From Guadua angustifolia (Eukaryota; Streptophyta; Magnoliopsida; Poales; Poaceae), in NCBI GenBank assembly GCA_036346375.1, contig CM070520.1:21614852-21678851 (forward strand): a DNA stretch of 64,000 nt, read 5' to 3'. Positions 45,869 through 58,770 of this stretch are shown here, piece by piece (position 1 is the stretch's first letter; every line of letters begins with the position of its first letter). Under the pieces are notes generated by a model, which searched no databases, had not been told where the DNA came from, and saw only the letters and a program-made list of their open reading frames with translations. Made by a program: the position numbers and the translations under genes.

Positions 45869-48800
45869 GGGCTTCAGGTCCGTGGTGTTTGAATGTAGTG
45901 AGTAATTCTAGAATGGATTAAAATGTTGCGATGTGAAAGTAGAAACCTGGTATCGGTTGAACTTGTAAAAATTTGGCCCTAGGGCAATAATTGTAAAACC
46001 TGACGTAGAATGGTTAATTAACTAAAATTTGACACACTCTGATGCACAATAGGAAGGGATGGGATATCGTTGCATTGTGTTACAATGCTTATTTTGTTAT
46101 TGATGCTATGTTAAATGTTAATCTTGTTAAGACTATGGAATTATTTTCTGGGATGTGCTTTTAAAGTGGTATTTTGTTTAGTGGGGTCTGGTGGGACTCC
46201 TTGTGTCGAAGGGATTTCGGCCCTGTCGTGTAGCCGTGTTGGTCGGTGTGGCAGTTGTGAGCCAAAGACCGAGGATTCATAACCTCGTGTGAGGAGAGTC
46301 CTTGTTCTTCTGCCTTAAATTGCAGTATGCTATTTGGGTTTTGTCTTCTTTTGGTCTTCTTGGATTTAAGGCAAAGAAAAGAGTATTATGTTGCGCCTCT
46401 TTTGGTTGCTTTGTGGAGAAAGTCATGGGTTTCTTCGTGTTGTCGTTCTCCAAGTTGAAGTTTTGATGAAAAGGCTTAAGTTGTGAGAACTTAATGTTTG
46501 GGGTTGTAAAGGAAAAAGTGTTATTCGACCGATTCGTTTTTCCTTCGTGTGAATTGATTTGTGTAACTCCTTTCCTTCGTGGAATTTTGGAGTTTGAGGT
46601 TTGGTTGGAGAGTTGTTGGATGACAAGGCTTGAGTCCTGTCATTTTCTAAGTCTTTTTGAGAGTCGAGCTTCCTTGGAAAAAAAAAATTTGGTCGGCTTG
46701 CTTGGAAAGGAAAATACGACAGTAAGAGTAAGTTGTAGGTTGATTGAAGGTCTTCCCATATGAGATTAGTAGAACGATTGAGTTGTTAGGGTGGTTGACC
46801 TGTGAGTGATAGATGACGAAATTTTACATTGGTTATGGTAATCCATGGTTAATAGTAGTGATGATGACGAAGGAATAACAAGTTTGGTTGAGGAACTTAT
46901 TTTAATTAGATGATGGGATTAAATAGTTTCGAGGTGTCCTCAGTGGTCGGATTGTGTGGATTAATAATAAGTTTTATAAGGTGTGGCTAGTATAACCTAA
47001 GTCGAGATTGTAATTAAAGTGCGGAGAATTATTGGATTGAATATTTTGGAGCTTGGTTTGCCCTTTAGCAATGTGGATGGCCTTAGAGCCATTTTTGGTG
47101 ATTTATGTCATGGGAGACATTGTCTAAATTAGTGGGGACTTGAGTAGTTGCACTAATGTGTTCCTTGTGTTATTGTCAAGTAGGAAATAGGAGGGCAGGC
47201 TAATCTTGCTAAAGGTTGTTTTGAAAAGCGATCACCTAGAAATAGGTTAAGAAGTGGTGTTGATGGACATGTTGATTATGGATAAAATCTCAACTGTTTC
47301 CTTGATAAGCATCTTGGGGAGAAATTGGTTCAACGTAAGTAATAACCTTTTTAAGCGTGGATGTAATCAATGGATAAAAGATTATGAGGAAGAAAGAGTT
47401 CTTAATTATGATTTGGTGTGATGATAGTTTTGGACTACTCCAGTTCATTGAATTACGCCACTCGTGGTCGTGGCAAGTTATTGGCTCAAGATATAATTGC
47501 GGAATCTACACTCAGCGTGTATGAATGGATTGTGCCTTTTAGCACCTGGACTTTGTTGTCTTTGAACTTGTTATCTAAAGGAAATGAATAAATGTAGCGG
47601 AAAAGCGTTGGAAGCTCTTGAGTGAGAGATAATGGTATCAATAGCGATTGGAGTTGGATTTAAATAAAATAGGAATGATCTTTGTGAGTGTTCCAAAAGA
47701 TGAAGTCTCTTGTGGGTATTAAAAGAGATTCTTATTGGTGAAATGATTTTTAAATGCGGGAAATGAAAATTTCCTCCCGATTGGGAGAAAAGTGTTGGTT
47801 TTTGGGTGATATCTTTCTTTTGGTGCAAGTGGTTGCTTCTTTTTCAAAAGTGGAGTTTTGTTGTGTTGTTCTTAATCGAGTGTTTCCTCGATGTGAAGTT
47901 TTCCACCATGGAGTTTAAGGTGATGGGAAATACTTTATGTTGTTGGTGAGAATTTAGTTCTCCCCAGTTATCCTGTGACCGTTTTTGAAGAAGAATTGTG
48001 TGAAGTTCCTCTTCTCAGTTGAGTTTTTCCCCTTGTGCATTCTATTGCATTGATTTTAAGTTGAGGAGAGTGGTTAGTTTTTGTAAGAGAATCGAGATTC
48101 TCTTTGTTTTCTAGTGTGAGGAAAGAAAATGATTGGATGTGGATTCCTGGTTTGAGTATAAGTGAGATTATGCTCTTTGTTTTGGTTCTTTGGGCAAGAT
48201 CATCCTAGAAGGAGAACCAAGTGTCGAGGGGTTTTGATGAAAATCCTAATCGGGGTTAAGTGTTGATCGTGCATGGATTCAGAGTGGAGTTAATGAAAGG
48301 TGTTTCTTGTCTTGGTTCCGATCCTGTGTGGGAGGATAGGGCGATGCTGTTGATCCCTTGGGCATGGGGGTCAGTCGGAAATGGATGGTTCGGTTGTGAA
48401 CTTTTTCTTTGAGTGGTTGTCTCGTTGTATGAGACAAGTGTGAGAGAAGGTCAAGTACGATTTTGTGTTATGAGGGAATTTGATTGGTGCCCTGTGGGGC
48501 TAATCATTTCAATAGTAAATAATGATTCTTGATCCTGTTGTTTCCAAGGGCAACTATTGAAAAGATAAAAGTTGTGATTTGATTTCTTAGAGGATTATGG
48601 TGTTAAGTGGTTAGAACTAGTGGTATATTCGGATTTGGTTAGAAGTTGTGGGATTGAAAAGCCTTGTGTGGCTCCGTGGTTGAAGCTAAGTGGCCGACCC
48701 GTGGTATAGCTATGATAGGGCGGGCTAGCTCATTCGATGATATGGTTTGATAATGGTTATATGGTTGTAAGGGTTAATTATTGAGGAGAAATGTGAATCA

Positions 48801-49157
48801 GAGCTTCCTAGGGGATGTAGGGATTAGAACCCCAATTGTTCAATCGAATAGAATTCAGTGATTTGGTGAGAAATTGGCTGGATGCTTAATAAGTGTTGAG
48901 ACTTGCGCTAATTGTGTCAACATGAGGCTGATAATCTGTGGTACAAGTGGGGAATTTTGGCTGCCTGTCCGGATTCAATAGCGCCTTCGTGTGGGAGATA
49001 TGAATTCTCAAGTTGAGAAAGAAGTGACTCGAGTTTTGGAGCATTGTGCGTGAGAAGTATCCAACATTGTTCCTTTTGGGTGTTTTCGCGTTGTCAGTCT
49101 GCTTTCGTTGTTCTTGTTGGTGCTCTTGTTGTGTTTAGAATTCGAGGTCTAATTCGC
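45869..49157 (+). other. Non-coding interior of the LARD-like element
   Basis: About 3.3 kb, moderately AT-rich. The longest ORFs are under 90 residues, on both strands, with no zinc knuckle, protease, RT or integrase motif. I looked for degraded pol in all frames and found none. Confidence 0.85.
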
Positions 49158-49169
49158 AAAAGGGGAGAG
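49158..49169 (+). other. Polypurine tract
   Basis: AAAAGGGGAGAG lies directly before the TG of the 3' LTR, as needed for plus-strand priming. Confidence 0.85.
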
Positions 49170-52100
49170 TGTATCTTGCAAAACGCTTTTCTAGTTTTTG
49201 GCCGGTGATGTTCTCATTTTGCTTGATTCAAGGTTTATTCGAAGAAAAATTTTGTCGCCTCATGATTAAAAAAAGTTTAGTAATGGTTAGGGTTAAAGGT
49301 TTAGGTTTGGGGAGGGTATTTTGGATTTCTCCTCTTCCTCTTTGCTTCTTGTGGTGTCATTCATTCTCAACGCCAAGATATTTCTCCGTGATTCCTAGCC
49401 AACACCCCATTTTTCTTTCCTCGTCTGCCCGGTGGTGCGCCTCCACCGACTCTGCTGGCTCCATCTTCCGGCTCCCCATGCAAGTCTTGCGGCCCCTAGC
49501 GTCCCGGCGCGCCTGAGCCGGCCTCCCGACGCCTCCTCCGCCACCTCGCCTTCCTGCTCCCGGCCCGCGCCCTTAGCCGCCCGAGCCGGACGCTGCTGGC
49601 CTGCTTCATGACGGCAAGACTGGCAGGCCTCCGGCGTTTCTCCCGGCCATCGCCACCTCTGGCCAGCATGATCCCAGGCGCGAGCACCTCTTCCCTTGAC
49701 CTTCCTGTCGGCGCCTCTTCTGGTCAGGTTGCCTCGAGCCGACGCCAAGATCCGTGACAAGGCAGCGGCGATGAGCGGCAGCTCTCCCCATCTCCTCCTT
49801 CCCCATGGAATTGCTTTGAGGTATTCTAGCTTGGGTGTTTCCTGTGCATGCTAGGTGTTCGATGAAATGCCTAGGAGATTTAGGTTGTGGTATCGCAGTG
49901 AGTGAAGTGTGCAAGGTTGAGGATGGGTTTTGAAATGCTAGAATCGATGCCATGCTCCCAAGTTTATCGGTGTTAGCTAGGATTAATTGTCGTTGATGCC
50001 ATGTTGTCATGTTCTTTTGAAGATCATTGGACTACGTATGTATTTGTGTATGATGCTTCTGATCATTTTCGAAGTACTTGCATGTGCTCAAGTTTTGCTT
50101 GCTTGATTTATGGTTGTACACCCCGAAGAGCTATTGATATAGAAAGTGCCATCGGAAAGAGCTGGATGGGTGTTTTGCCAAGCGTTATTCTGATATTGCT
50201 AAACAATGTGGAAAGTATGGAGTGCTAGTCTTGTTGTGATCTTATTCATGTTAGTGGGCATATTAGAAACCGTCTATTGTCGTTTTGAACTATTTATGTT
50301 AATCTTTTGCCGAAAGGGGGTACGTATTTTGGGTAGGTAAGCATGTGTTAGTAGATCTTTGACCCAGAGGTAAAACACTGTGGGAAATGTGGTTTGCGAA
50401 GTAGTAAGTGGATATCAGGTAATGCATGATTATGGATTTGGTTGTGGCAATTGGTACCTGATTTGCTGGTTATGTCTTGGTTATTTGAGTTCATTCATCT
50501 AGGTATATTTATATACTACTGTTATTCTGAGGTTGTTTTGGTATGAGTAGTATGTATATATATACATGATTGGTTAGGTTCGTTTTGTATGCACTACCAT
50601 TGTCAGTTCTCATGGCAAAGCATTTGACGGAAGGTAGTTAGTTAAATTATAAGATGCATATATATATATATAGAAAGAGAGAGAGAGAGAGGGAAAAGTA
50701 TCAAGTTTACTATGCCATGTTTTAATCGCTACACTGTCTAATTGGTATACATGCATGTGATGAGTGCATAATACTGAGTTTCATACTTAAGATGACTGAA
50801 TTTCATTTGAGCTTATTAAAAGTAGACCATGTGTATTGAGTTGTTAATCAATTTAGGTGGTATGTTGTCTTAAGTTATATCGTGTGTATATGTTCTAAAA
50901 TTCAGGCTTTCTTTAATCCCTGAAGTCGTATGACAACGCTAAGATTCCAAATGCCACTCCATTCCCGTCGGTAAAAGGCAAGTGCATCTCCTAGAGCGTT
51001 AGTAGGGTGTTAAATGCTTTGCTTGCAATAAACGTATGGAAATTCTAATGATTTGGTTATGTTTAATAGCATATCTAGAAGTTGTTTCTTAGCATGGTAA
51101 TGGGGATGGATGAATGTTAGCAATGGGAAGGTAAGTTATTCAATTTCTATTATTGCAACGCCTTATGAATTGTATAAATGAGTATGGTTATGTTGATGCA
51201 AAGGATAAAGTGATTAAATGATAATGTGTGTGTTATATTCATGTTTGTGTTGTGCTTAAACACATGACTTTATTTACTCTCGAATGAATTACACTGGGGA
51301 AATAGCAAGTTAATTGGTACATCCATATTGGTTATGACTATGTGTGGTGAAAATGAATGAGGGATGAGATGCATTCACGTCGCTTGCATAATTGCATTCA
51401 TGATGGACGAGGCGTCCCATGTTGATCTGGCCTCGGTGCTCACCGTAGTGAGCACAAAAGTCCTACCTCGTAGTCCCATTCATCGATGGTGAATGGGAGC
51501 GAGTCAAGAAGAGTGGGCCCGCCACGGATGGGTGGGATTGAGGTGCACACCGACGGTGTGCACTCACCTATACCGTATACGCTATGACAATGTGCATTAT
51601 GAGCATGCATGGTGCATTCATTTTATGATTCATGAGTAAAAAGAATGAGAACATAAAAGCATTGCATTGTGTGTTACATTTGGTAAATGTAGTATGGTGA
51701 TGAGAATGGAAATGACAAAGTTGAGTATTGAGTCGTGGAATCATCCCGAAATGATTGTTGAGGCATGAGTAAGGTTTATTTATGTTTCCGAGTTGGATGT
51801 GGTAAGTAGGGTTAGTTTTGTTTCTTTAACTGGATGATTTCAATTAAGTATTGGTTATGTCAAAAGATGAAGTAGTTGTGCTCTTAGGTTTGGTTGTATG
51901 TGAATTCAAACCGTTTTCTTTTATTTACGGATACCAATTAAAGAAACTTTTACTTTGTGTCTTGAAGCATTTATATTCTAGTCGAATTCATTATTTTCCC
52001 TACTTGATTGCACTTTGCTGAGTCCGGGACTCACGCTTGTTTGTTTTCTTATTTTAGGTACTTTGAAGCTAGCTCGTCGGGTTGGGAGTAGTAACACGTA

Positions 52101-52373
52101 CACGACTTCGGTCTCCAACAATCTACTTAATTGATTCGTTAAGTTGGATGTAATTAATGCGGTTGTAATGTGTTGTCCGTCGTGGTGGTGATTATTAAAT
52201 GTGTTGGATGTGCGATTGATTAGCTAAGGACCTGCTAGAATGATATTATGATTGTTATTGTTCTTTTGTCTGCTGAGTGGATGTCCATAGTTCTAGAGGA
52301 GGTGCTGCCGAAATTTTTGGTGAAATCGGGAGTTTGCAGCATTCTGGACTCCGTAGGAAGTCGGGGTGTTACA
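49170..52373 (+). repeat. 3' LTR (3204 bp) of the LARD-like element
   Basis: Begins TGTATCTTGCAAAACG and ends CGGGGTGTTACA. It is collinear with the 5' LTR, including the microsatellite (about 50656-50690). Most differences are 1-5-base indels or clusters in the GC-rich island and at CAG/CTG/CCGG sites. Confidence 0.95.
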
Positions 52374-52825
52374 CTGGAGGTGTAAGAATCGTTGAGCTAT
52401 GCCCTTCCTTTTTTACCTGCAGAAAGAACATTTTTTGGCATCAAAAGATATATAGATCAATACTGCAACAATAAAATTATTGATATTTCAGAAATCAAGA
52501 TCGATCTTAATTGGTCTGCAAAGTGAAATAAGCTTGCATATGTAAAAACAATTGTGTGATCTGTAAATGATGATATGGACATTCTACTTGTGATCTGTAA
52601 AATCAAGCTAGGAAGATTAGCCTTTTCAATTTCACTTGTTACAATGTTCTTCATCTGCTACAACCTTAATATATTTCCATTTGTCATGTTAAAGACACTC
52701 AAAAGTGTAACCTTGGGTTGCTAACTTGCTACTATTATTCTGTTGATGTAAGCAGCTTTTTGAGTGTTACTGTAGTATGAACTCAATTTTGTCCTTAAGA
52801 GATTAACAAATATATGAACTTACAG

Positions 52826-53309
52826 GAAAACTCTTGAAAGTTGAGGAGCTTCCGGAAGAAGAGAAGAACTTTGAAAAGAATTATGTTAAGGCTCCATCCT
52901 TTCTATGCATATGGGTGTCAAAGCCTCAGATTGAGTTTGGTTTATTCGTTGTGTTGTTGAAGGCGATATCATAGTCAATAACAGGAAGAGGGCAAAGCTA
53001 TTCCTGGAACTTGAGCAGAAGAACTTCACCGCTTTCTCAAGAAAAAAAAGAGGGTCGAGCCAAGCTGCATTGGAGCTACATATGACGAGGGCGATAATGA
53101 AGAAAGTAAGTCCTGAAGCTGCAAAAGGAGTTGATGCAAGTGGCTATGATTATCTCCTCTCAATGTCAATTGGTACCTTGACTCTGGAGAAGATACAGGA
53201 GCTCAATGCGAAGCAGAAGAAATTAGAGAATGATGTTGAGGAAGTGAGGAAAACATCACCAAAAACATTTTGGATGAGAGACCTTGACGCTTTGGAGAAG
53301 GAACTGGAT
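52826..53309 (+). pseudogene. DNA topoisomerase II fragment
   Basis: After an ACTTACAG acceptor at 52825 the text reads KLLKVEELPEEEKNFEKNY. A frame change leads to VVEGDIIVNNRKRAKLFLEL, then DYLLSMSIGTLTLEKIQEL, KTSPKTFWMRDLDALEKEL and a GT donor after 53309. This is the region near the end of the catalytic core of eukaryotic topoisomerase II, which passes one DNA duplex through another. The ATPase and active-site Tyr regions are absent, and no flanking exons follow. It lies downstream of the CACTA left end at 42015 and looks like a gene fragment captured by that element. Confidence 0.82.
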
Positions 53310-53718
53310 GTAAGCAGTGCTGCTCTCTGACGTTTCAATTAATGTTTTGTGTTTCCATTAATGCCTTTTGTTTCACTTGTCACTCATCGATTTTGATGCA
53401 CGTACTTGATCAAAAGGATAATATGGATTGTGTTGATAAAGTGACCTTATTGACTTGTCTTTACAAGAATAAAATGCAGGTTCCTTTTGAAAGGCACACA
53501 GAGAGGAGTATGCCATTTCACCGCAAACTCTCAATTTGTTCGAGACATCTTGGATTGCCAAGAACATTTGTGCAAAGTGGATAGCATATTGTCAAGAACA
53601 TGCTTAATCGGCCGCACATTTGACATACTGCAAGCATAAACTAAGATTGGTTGGTGAACATGGGAGACATGATTTAGGCGAAAGTGGTCGGTCGGTCTTC
53701 TCATGCCCGGTGACTACT
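53310..53718. other. Unassigned sequence after the topoisomerase fragment
   Basis: Possibly intron sequence of the captured gene. Small ORFs (for example 53342-53584) have no recognised domain. Confidence 0.4.
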
Positions 53719-56245
53719 ATAATACAACCAAAGACTGAGCCTATGAATCTTAATATTGTACTGGACATTTGTAAGGTGTATCTAGCGGGGCTGACAAAAA
53801 AGCTCAGGGCTCAAATATGAAATATCCACTTAAATAGTAAATAAAATGATTTTACATCGAATAATGTTAATTTCGAAAGAAACTCAATAATAGTTCGATA
53901 GGCAGCTCTTACCCAGCAATTAATTATCTACCCCTTCTATGTGTTGTTTAGGATCACTACACCATGACACCAAATTAGCGTCAGACATCAGTCGGCAATA
54001 ATACATAATTACCGACCAACTATCTATCGCTAAAACCTGGTGACGGACTAACTGTCGGCAATAATACTTTTAGGGTCAGATGGTGCATTGGAAATTATTT
54101 TGATATGTAGGGACACACTATGTGTCGGCAATTATCATTTTCTAGGTCAAACTATCTGACGGTAAAGGTGTGGCAACAGATTAAATGTCGGCAATGTTGG
54201 GTACATGAGACGTTTGATGAAATGAGCGGGAAGCCGAAACAGTGTGGGCGCGATTTTCTGGTGGACCCGAAATTTCTATGTCCTATAGTACATCTCCTCC
54301 CACACAAATCCGCACCAACTCCATGTGGCCTCAGCCCTCAAGAATCAAATCCGCACCAAATTAGTCCCAGAAGAACACCATCCAGCCGACGCAAATCTTT
54401 CTGGCGATCCCCAAATCCATCCAGCCGATCCTCAAGAACATGTATGATGCTGCTCCCCTCCCCCATCAACATCTGATCGCTAATTAAATCCATCTTCAAT
54501 TCCTCCTGCCGCACCTACTGTTCCTCCCTGGCCTCCCCCCAAATTGTTGCAATCTGGGCGTCTGCTGCAACTCCCTGGCTGTAACACCCCGGCACCAACT
54601 GCACCGTGAATGCTACCAAAAGACCCTAAACCTCATACCTCTACAAAAAAATTGAACCAACCTTGGAACTCCCCAAACCAGATTAAAACTAAGTCACCGA
54701 AATTTAGAAAATTTCGGCATGACCTCTCTAGAAAACAGGACATCCACTCAGCAGACAGAAAACAAATGCAGTAGGACATTATTCTAGCAGGTCCTTAGTT
54801 AACCAATCACAAAACCAATAGAATTTAATAAACTCCACCACGACGCATAACACATTACAATCTTATTAGATACATCAAGACTGAATGAATTGGTTAAACG
54901 AATTGCTGGAGGCCGAGGCCGTGTGCGTGCTACTACTCCCAACCCAACGGGCCAGCTTCAAAGTACCTAAAACAAGAAAACAAACAAGCGTGAGTCCAAG
55001 ACTCAGCAAAGCGCAATCAGGCATAAAAAAGAATAATGAACTCGGCTAGAATATAAATGCTACAAGACATAAAGTAAAAGTTTCTTTAATTGAAATCCGT
55101 AAATAAAAGAAACAACTTGAATTCATATACAATCAAACATAAGAGCACAACTACTTCATCTTTTGACATAACCAATACTTAATTAAAATCATCCAGTAAA
55201 AGAAGCAGTATCTACCCCCATTTACCACATACAACTCGGAAACGTAACTAAACCACACTCACGCCTCAATAATCGTTCCAGGATGAGTCCACGACTAAAT
55301 CCTCAACTTGTCATTTTCCCTTCTCATCAATTGACATTTACCAATTGCAACACACAATGCAATGCTTTTATGCTCTCATCCCTTTCTCATGAATCAAAAC
55401 AATGAATGCACCATGCATGCTCCTAATGCACATTGTCATAGCGATACCGGGGATAGTGAGTGCACACCGTCGGTGTGCACCCTCAATCCCACCCATCCGT
55501 GGCGGGGCCTACTTTCTTGACTCGCTCCCATTCACCTCGATGAATGGGACTACGAGTAGGACTTGTGTGCTCACTACGGGTGAGCACCGAGGCCAAGATC
55601 AACATGGGACGCCTCGTCCATTATGAATGCAATTATGCAATTGATGTGAATGCATCTCATCCCTCATTCATTTTCATCACACATAGCCATAACCAATATG
55701 GAAGTACCAATTAACTTGCTATTTCCCTAGTGTAATTCATTCGAGAGTAAATAAAGTCATGTGTATAAGCACAACACAAACATGAATATAACACCCACAT
55801 TATCATTTAATCACTTTATCCTTTGCATCAACATAACCATACTCATTTATACAATTCATAAGGCGTTGCAATAATAGAAATTGAATAACTTACCTTCCCA
55901 TTGCTAACATTCATCCATCCCCATTACCATGCTAAGAACAACTTCTAGATATGCCATTAAACATAGCCAAATCATTAGAATTTTCATACTTTTATCGCAA
56001 GCAAAGCATTTAACACCCTACTAACGCTCTAAGAGATGCACTTGCCTTTACCGACGCGAGAGGCAACTCGGGGTTGAGGTCACCCCCGAAGACATTCTCC
56101 CTGAAAAAGAACGTTACGCACAAGAATGGATCAAAGTCCGACTCACTACCCCAAAGCATGATGAAATCTCAACTTTTGCCAAAACAGACCCAATTCCCAC
56201 TAATGGGAACTCAGCAACCCAAATAGACAATGAGCATTAAACCTT
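53719..56245. repeat. Tandem duplication, unit 1 (2527 bp)
   Basis: It begins ATAATACAACCA and contains 236 bp of flank, a CACTA left end (53955) and the first part of a minus-strand LTR (from 54580). The same order repeats directly in unit 2. The copies agree closely in AT-rich parts and differ in clusters at CAG/CTG sites. The junctions share TAATAATA. Confidence 0.92.
54580..56245 (-). mobile_element. Solo LTR, duplicated partial copy
   Basis: TGTAACACCCC at 54580, preceded by CTGGC (54575-54579), is the start of a minus-strand LTR related to that of the LARD-like element (shared GGTACTTTGAAGCTGGCTCG on the minus strand). The copy stops at the unit boundary after about 1.67 kb. The flank CTGGC pairs with the right flank at 60210. 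Confidence 0.85.
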
Positions 56246-58770
56246 AATAATACAACCAAGCCTGAGCCTATGAATCTTAATATTGTCTTGGACATTTGTA
56301 AGGTGTATCTAGCGGGTGACAAAAAGCTCGGGCTCAAATATGAAATATCCACTTAAATAGTAAATAAAATGATTTTACATCGAATAATGTTAATTTGAAA
56401 GAAACTCAATAATAGTTCGATAGGCGCTCTTACCCAAGAATTAATTATCTACCCCTTCTATGTGTTGTTTAGGATCACTACACCATGACACCAAATTAGC
56501 GTCGGACATCGATCGGCAATAATACATAATTATCGACCAACTATCTATCGCTAAAACACGGTGACGGACTAACTGTCGGCAATAATACTTTTAGGGTCGA
56601 GATGGTGCATTGGAAATTATTTTGATATGTAGGGACACACTATGTGTCGGCAATTATCATTTTCTAGGTCAAACTATCTGACGGTAAAGGTGTGGCAACA
56701 GATTAAATGTCGGCAATGTTGGGTACATGAGGCGTTTGATGAAATGAGCGGAAGCTTGAAAGCGATTAATGGTAGCGATTTTACGGTGGACCAAATTTCT
56801 ATGTCCTATAGTACATCTCCTCCCACACAATCGCACCAACTCCATGTGGCCTCAGCCCTCAAGAATCAAATCCGCACCAAATTAGTCCCGAAAGAACACC
56901 ATCCGGTAAGCGCAAATCTTTCTGGCGATCCCCAAATCCATCCAGCCGATCCTCAAGAACATGTATGATGCTGCTCCCTTCCCCCATCAACATCTGATCG
57001 CTAATTAAATCCATCTTCAATTCCTCCTGCCGCACCTACTGTTCCTCCCTGGCCTCCCCCCAAATTGTTGCAATCTGGCGTCTGCTTTGCAACTCCACAG
57101 GCAGAATGTAACACCCGGCACCAACCGCACCGTGAATGCTACCAAAAGACCCTAAACCTCATACCTCTACAAAAAAATTGAACCAACCTTGGAACTCCCC
57201 AAACAGATTAAAACTAAGTCACCGAAATTTAGAAAATTTCGGCATGACCTCTAGAAAACAGGACATCCACTCGTGAGATGAAAACAAATGCGATGGGACA
57301 TTATTCTAGCAGGTCCTTAGTTAACCAATCACAAAACCAATACAATTTAATAAACTCCACCACGACGCATAACACATTACAATCTTATTAGATACATCAA
57401 GACTGAATGAATTGGTTAAACGAATTGCTGGAGGCCGAGGCCGTGTGCGTGCTACTACTCCCAACCCAACGGGCCAGCTTCAAAGTACCTAAAACAAGAA
57501 AACAAATAAGCGTGAGTCCAAGACTCGAAAAAAGCGCTAATCGAGCATAAAAAGAATAATGAACTCGGCTAGAATATAAATGCTACAAGACATAAAGTAA
57601 AAGTTTCTTTAATTGAAATCCGTAAATAAAAGAAACAACTTGAATTCATATACAATCAAACATAAGAGCACAACTACTTCATCTTTTGACATAACCAATA
57701 CTTAATTAAAATCATCCGATAAAAAGCGATATCTACCCCATTTACCACATACAACTCGGAAACGTAACTAAACCACACTCACGCCTCAATAATCGTTCCA
57801 GGATGAGTCCACGACTAAATCCTCAACTTGTCATTTTCCCTTCTCATCAATTGACATTTACCAATTGCAACACACAATGCAATGCTTTTATGCTCTCATC
57901 CCTTTTCTCATGAATCAAAACAATGAATGCACCATGCATGCTCCTAATGCACATTGTCATAGCGTATACCGGTATAGCTGAGTGCACACCCGTCGGTGTG
58001 CACCCTCAATCCACCCATCCGTGGCGGGGCCTACTCTTCTTGACTCGCTCCCATTCACCTCGATGAATGGGACTACGAGTAGGACTTGTGTGCTCACTAC
58101 GGGTGAGCACCGAGGCCGCATCAACATGGGACGCCTCGTCCATTATGAATGCAATTATGCAATTGATGTGAATGCATCTCATCCTCATTCATTTTCATCA
58201 CACATAGCCATAACCAATATGGAAGTACCAATTAACTTGCTATTTCCCTAGTGTAATTCATTCGAGAGTAAATAAAGTCATGTGTATAAGCACAACACAA
58301 ACATGAATATAACACCCACATTATCATTTAATCACTTTATCCTTTGCATCAACATAACCATACTCATTTATACAATTCATAAGGCGTTGCAATAATAGAA
58401 ATTGAATAACTTACCTTCCCATTGCTAACATTCATCCATCCCCATTACCATGCTAAGAACAACTTCTAGATATGCCATTAAACATAGCCAAATCATTAGA
58501 ATTTTCATACTTTTATCGCAAGCAAAGCATTTAACACCCTACTAACGCTCTAAGAGATGCACTTGCCTTTACCGACGCGAGAGGCAACTCGGGGTTGAGG
58601 TCACCCCCGAAGACATTCTCCCTAAAAAAGAACGTTACGCACAAGAATGGATCAAAGTCCGACTCACTACCCCAAAGCATGATGAAATCTCAACTTTTGC
58701 CAAAACAGACCCAATTCCCACTAATGGGAACTCCAGGCAACCCAAATAGACAGCAGGCATTAAACCTTAA
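56246..58770. repeat. Tandem duplication, unit 2 (~2525 bp)
   Basis: Collinear with 53719-56245. The CACTA end is at 56476 and the LTR end at 57107. The LTR then continues past the unit to 60209, so unit 2 is joined to the original right-hand sequence. Confidence 0.92.

Larger units (their letters stand above)
42640..52373 (+). mobile_element. Young non-autonomous LTR retrotransposon (LARD-like)
   Basis: 5' LTR 42640-45854, 3' LTR 49170-52373, flanked by a perfect CTGGA duplication (42635-42639 and 52374-52378). The primer-binding site TGGTATCAGAGC fits the initiator tRNA-Met 3' end. A polypurine tract AAAAGGGGAGAG precedes the 3' LTR. The 3.3-kb interior has no long ORF and no recognisable gag or pol motif. 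Long LTRs with a non-coding interior define LARD-type elements, which must borrow proteins in trans. The LTRs are nearly identical over their AT-rich parts, so insertion is recent relative to the other elements here. Confidence 0.95.

Noticed and set aside
42640..52373. Possibility that the LARD-like element hides a degraded gag-pol
   Set aside because: No zinc knuckle, RT YVDD/YMDD, RNase H or integrase DDE motif in any frame of 45869-49157; the interior is also shorter than a normal gag-pol.
52374..53954. Right end of the 42015 CACTA before the next CACTA end
   Set aside because: No reverse-complement CATGGTGTAGTG-type terminus was found in this interval, so the right end is left undefined.
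57982..58251. 89-residue plus ORF (and the 74-residue ORF at 55402)
   Set aside because: Both lie in copies of the LTR hairpin region and differ in frame between the copies.
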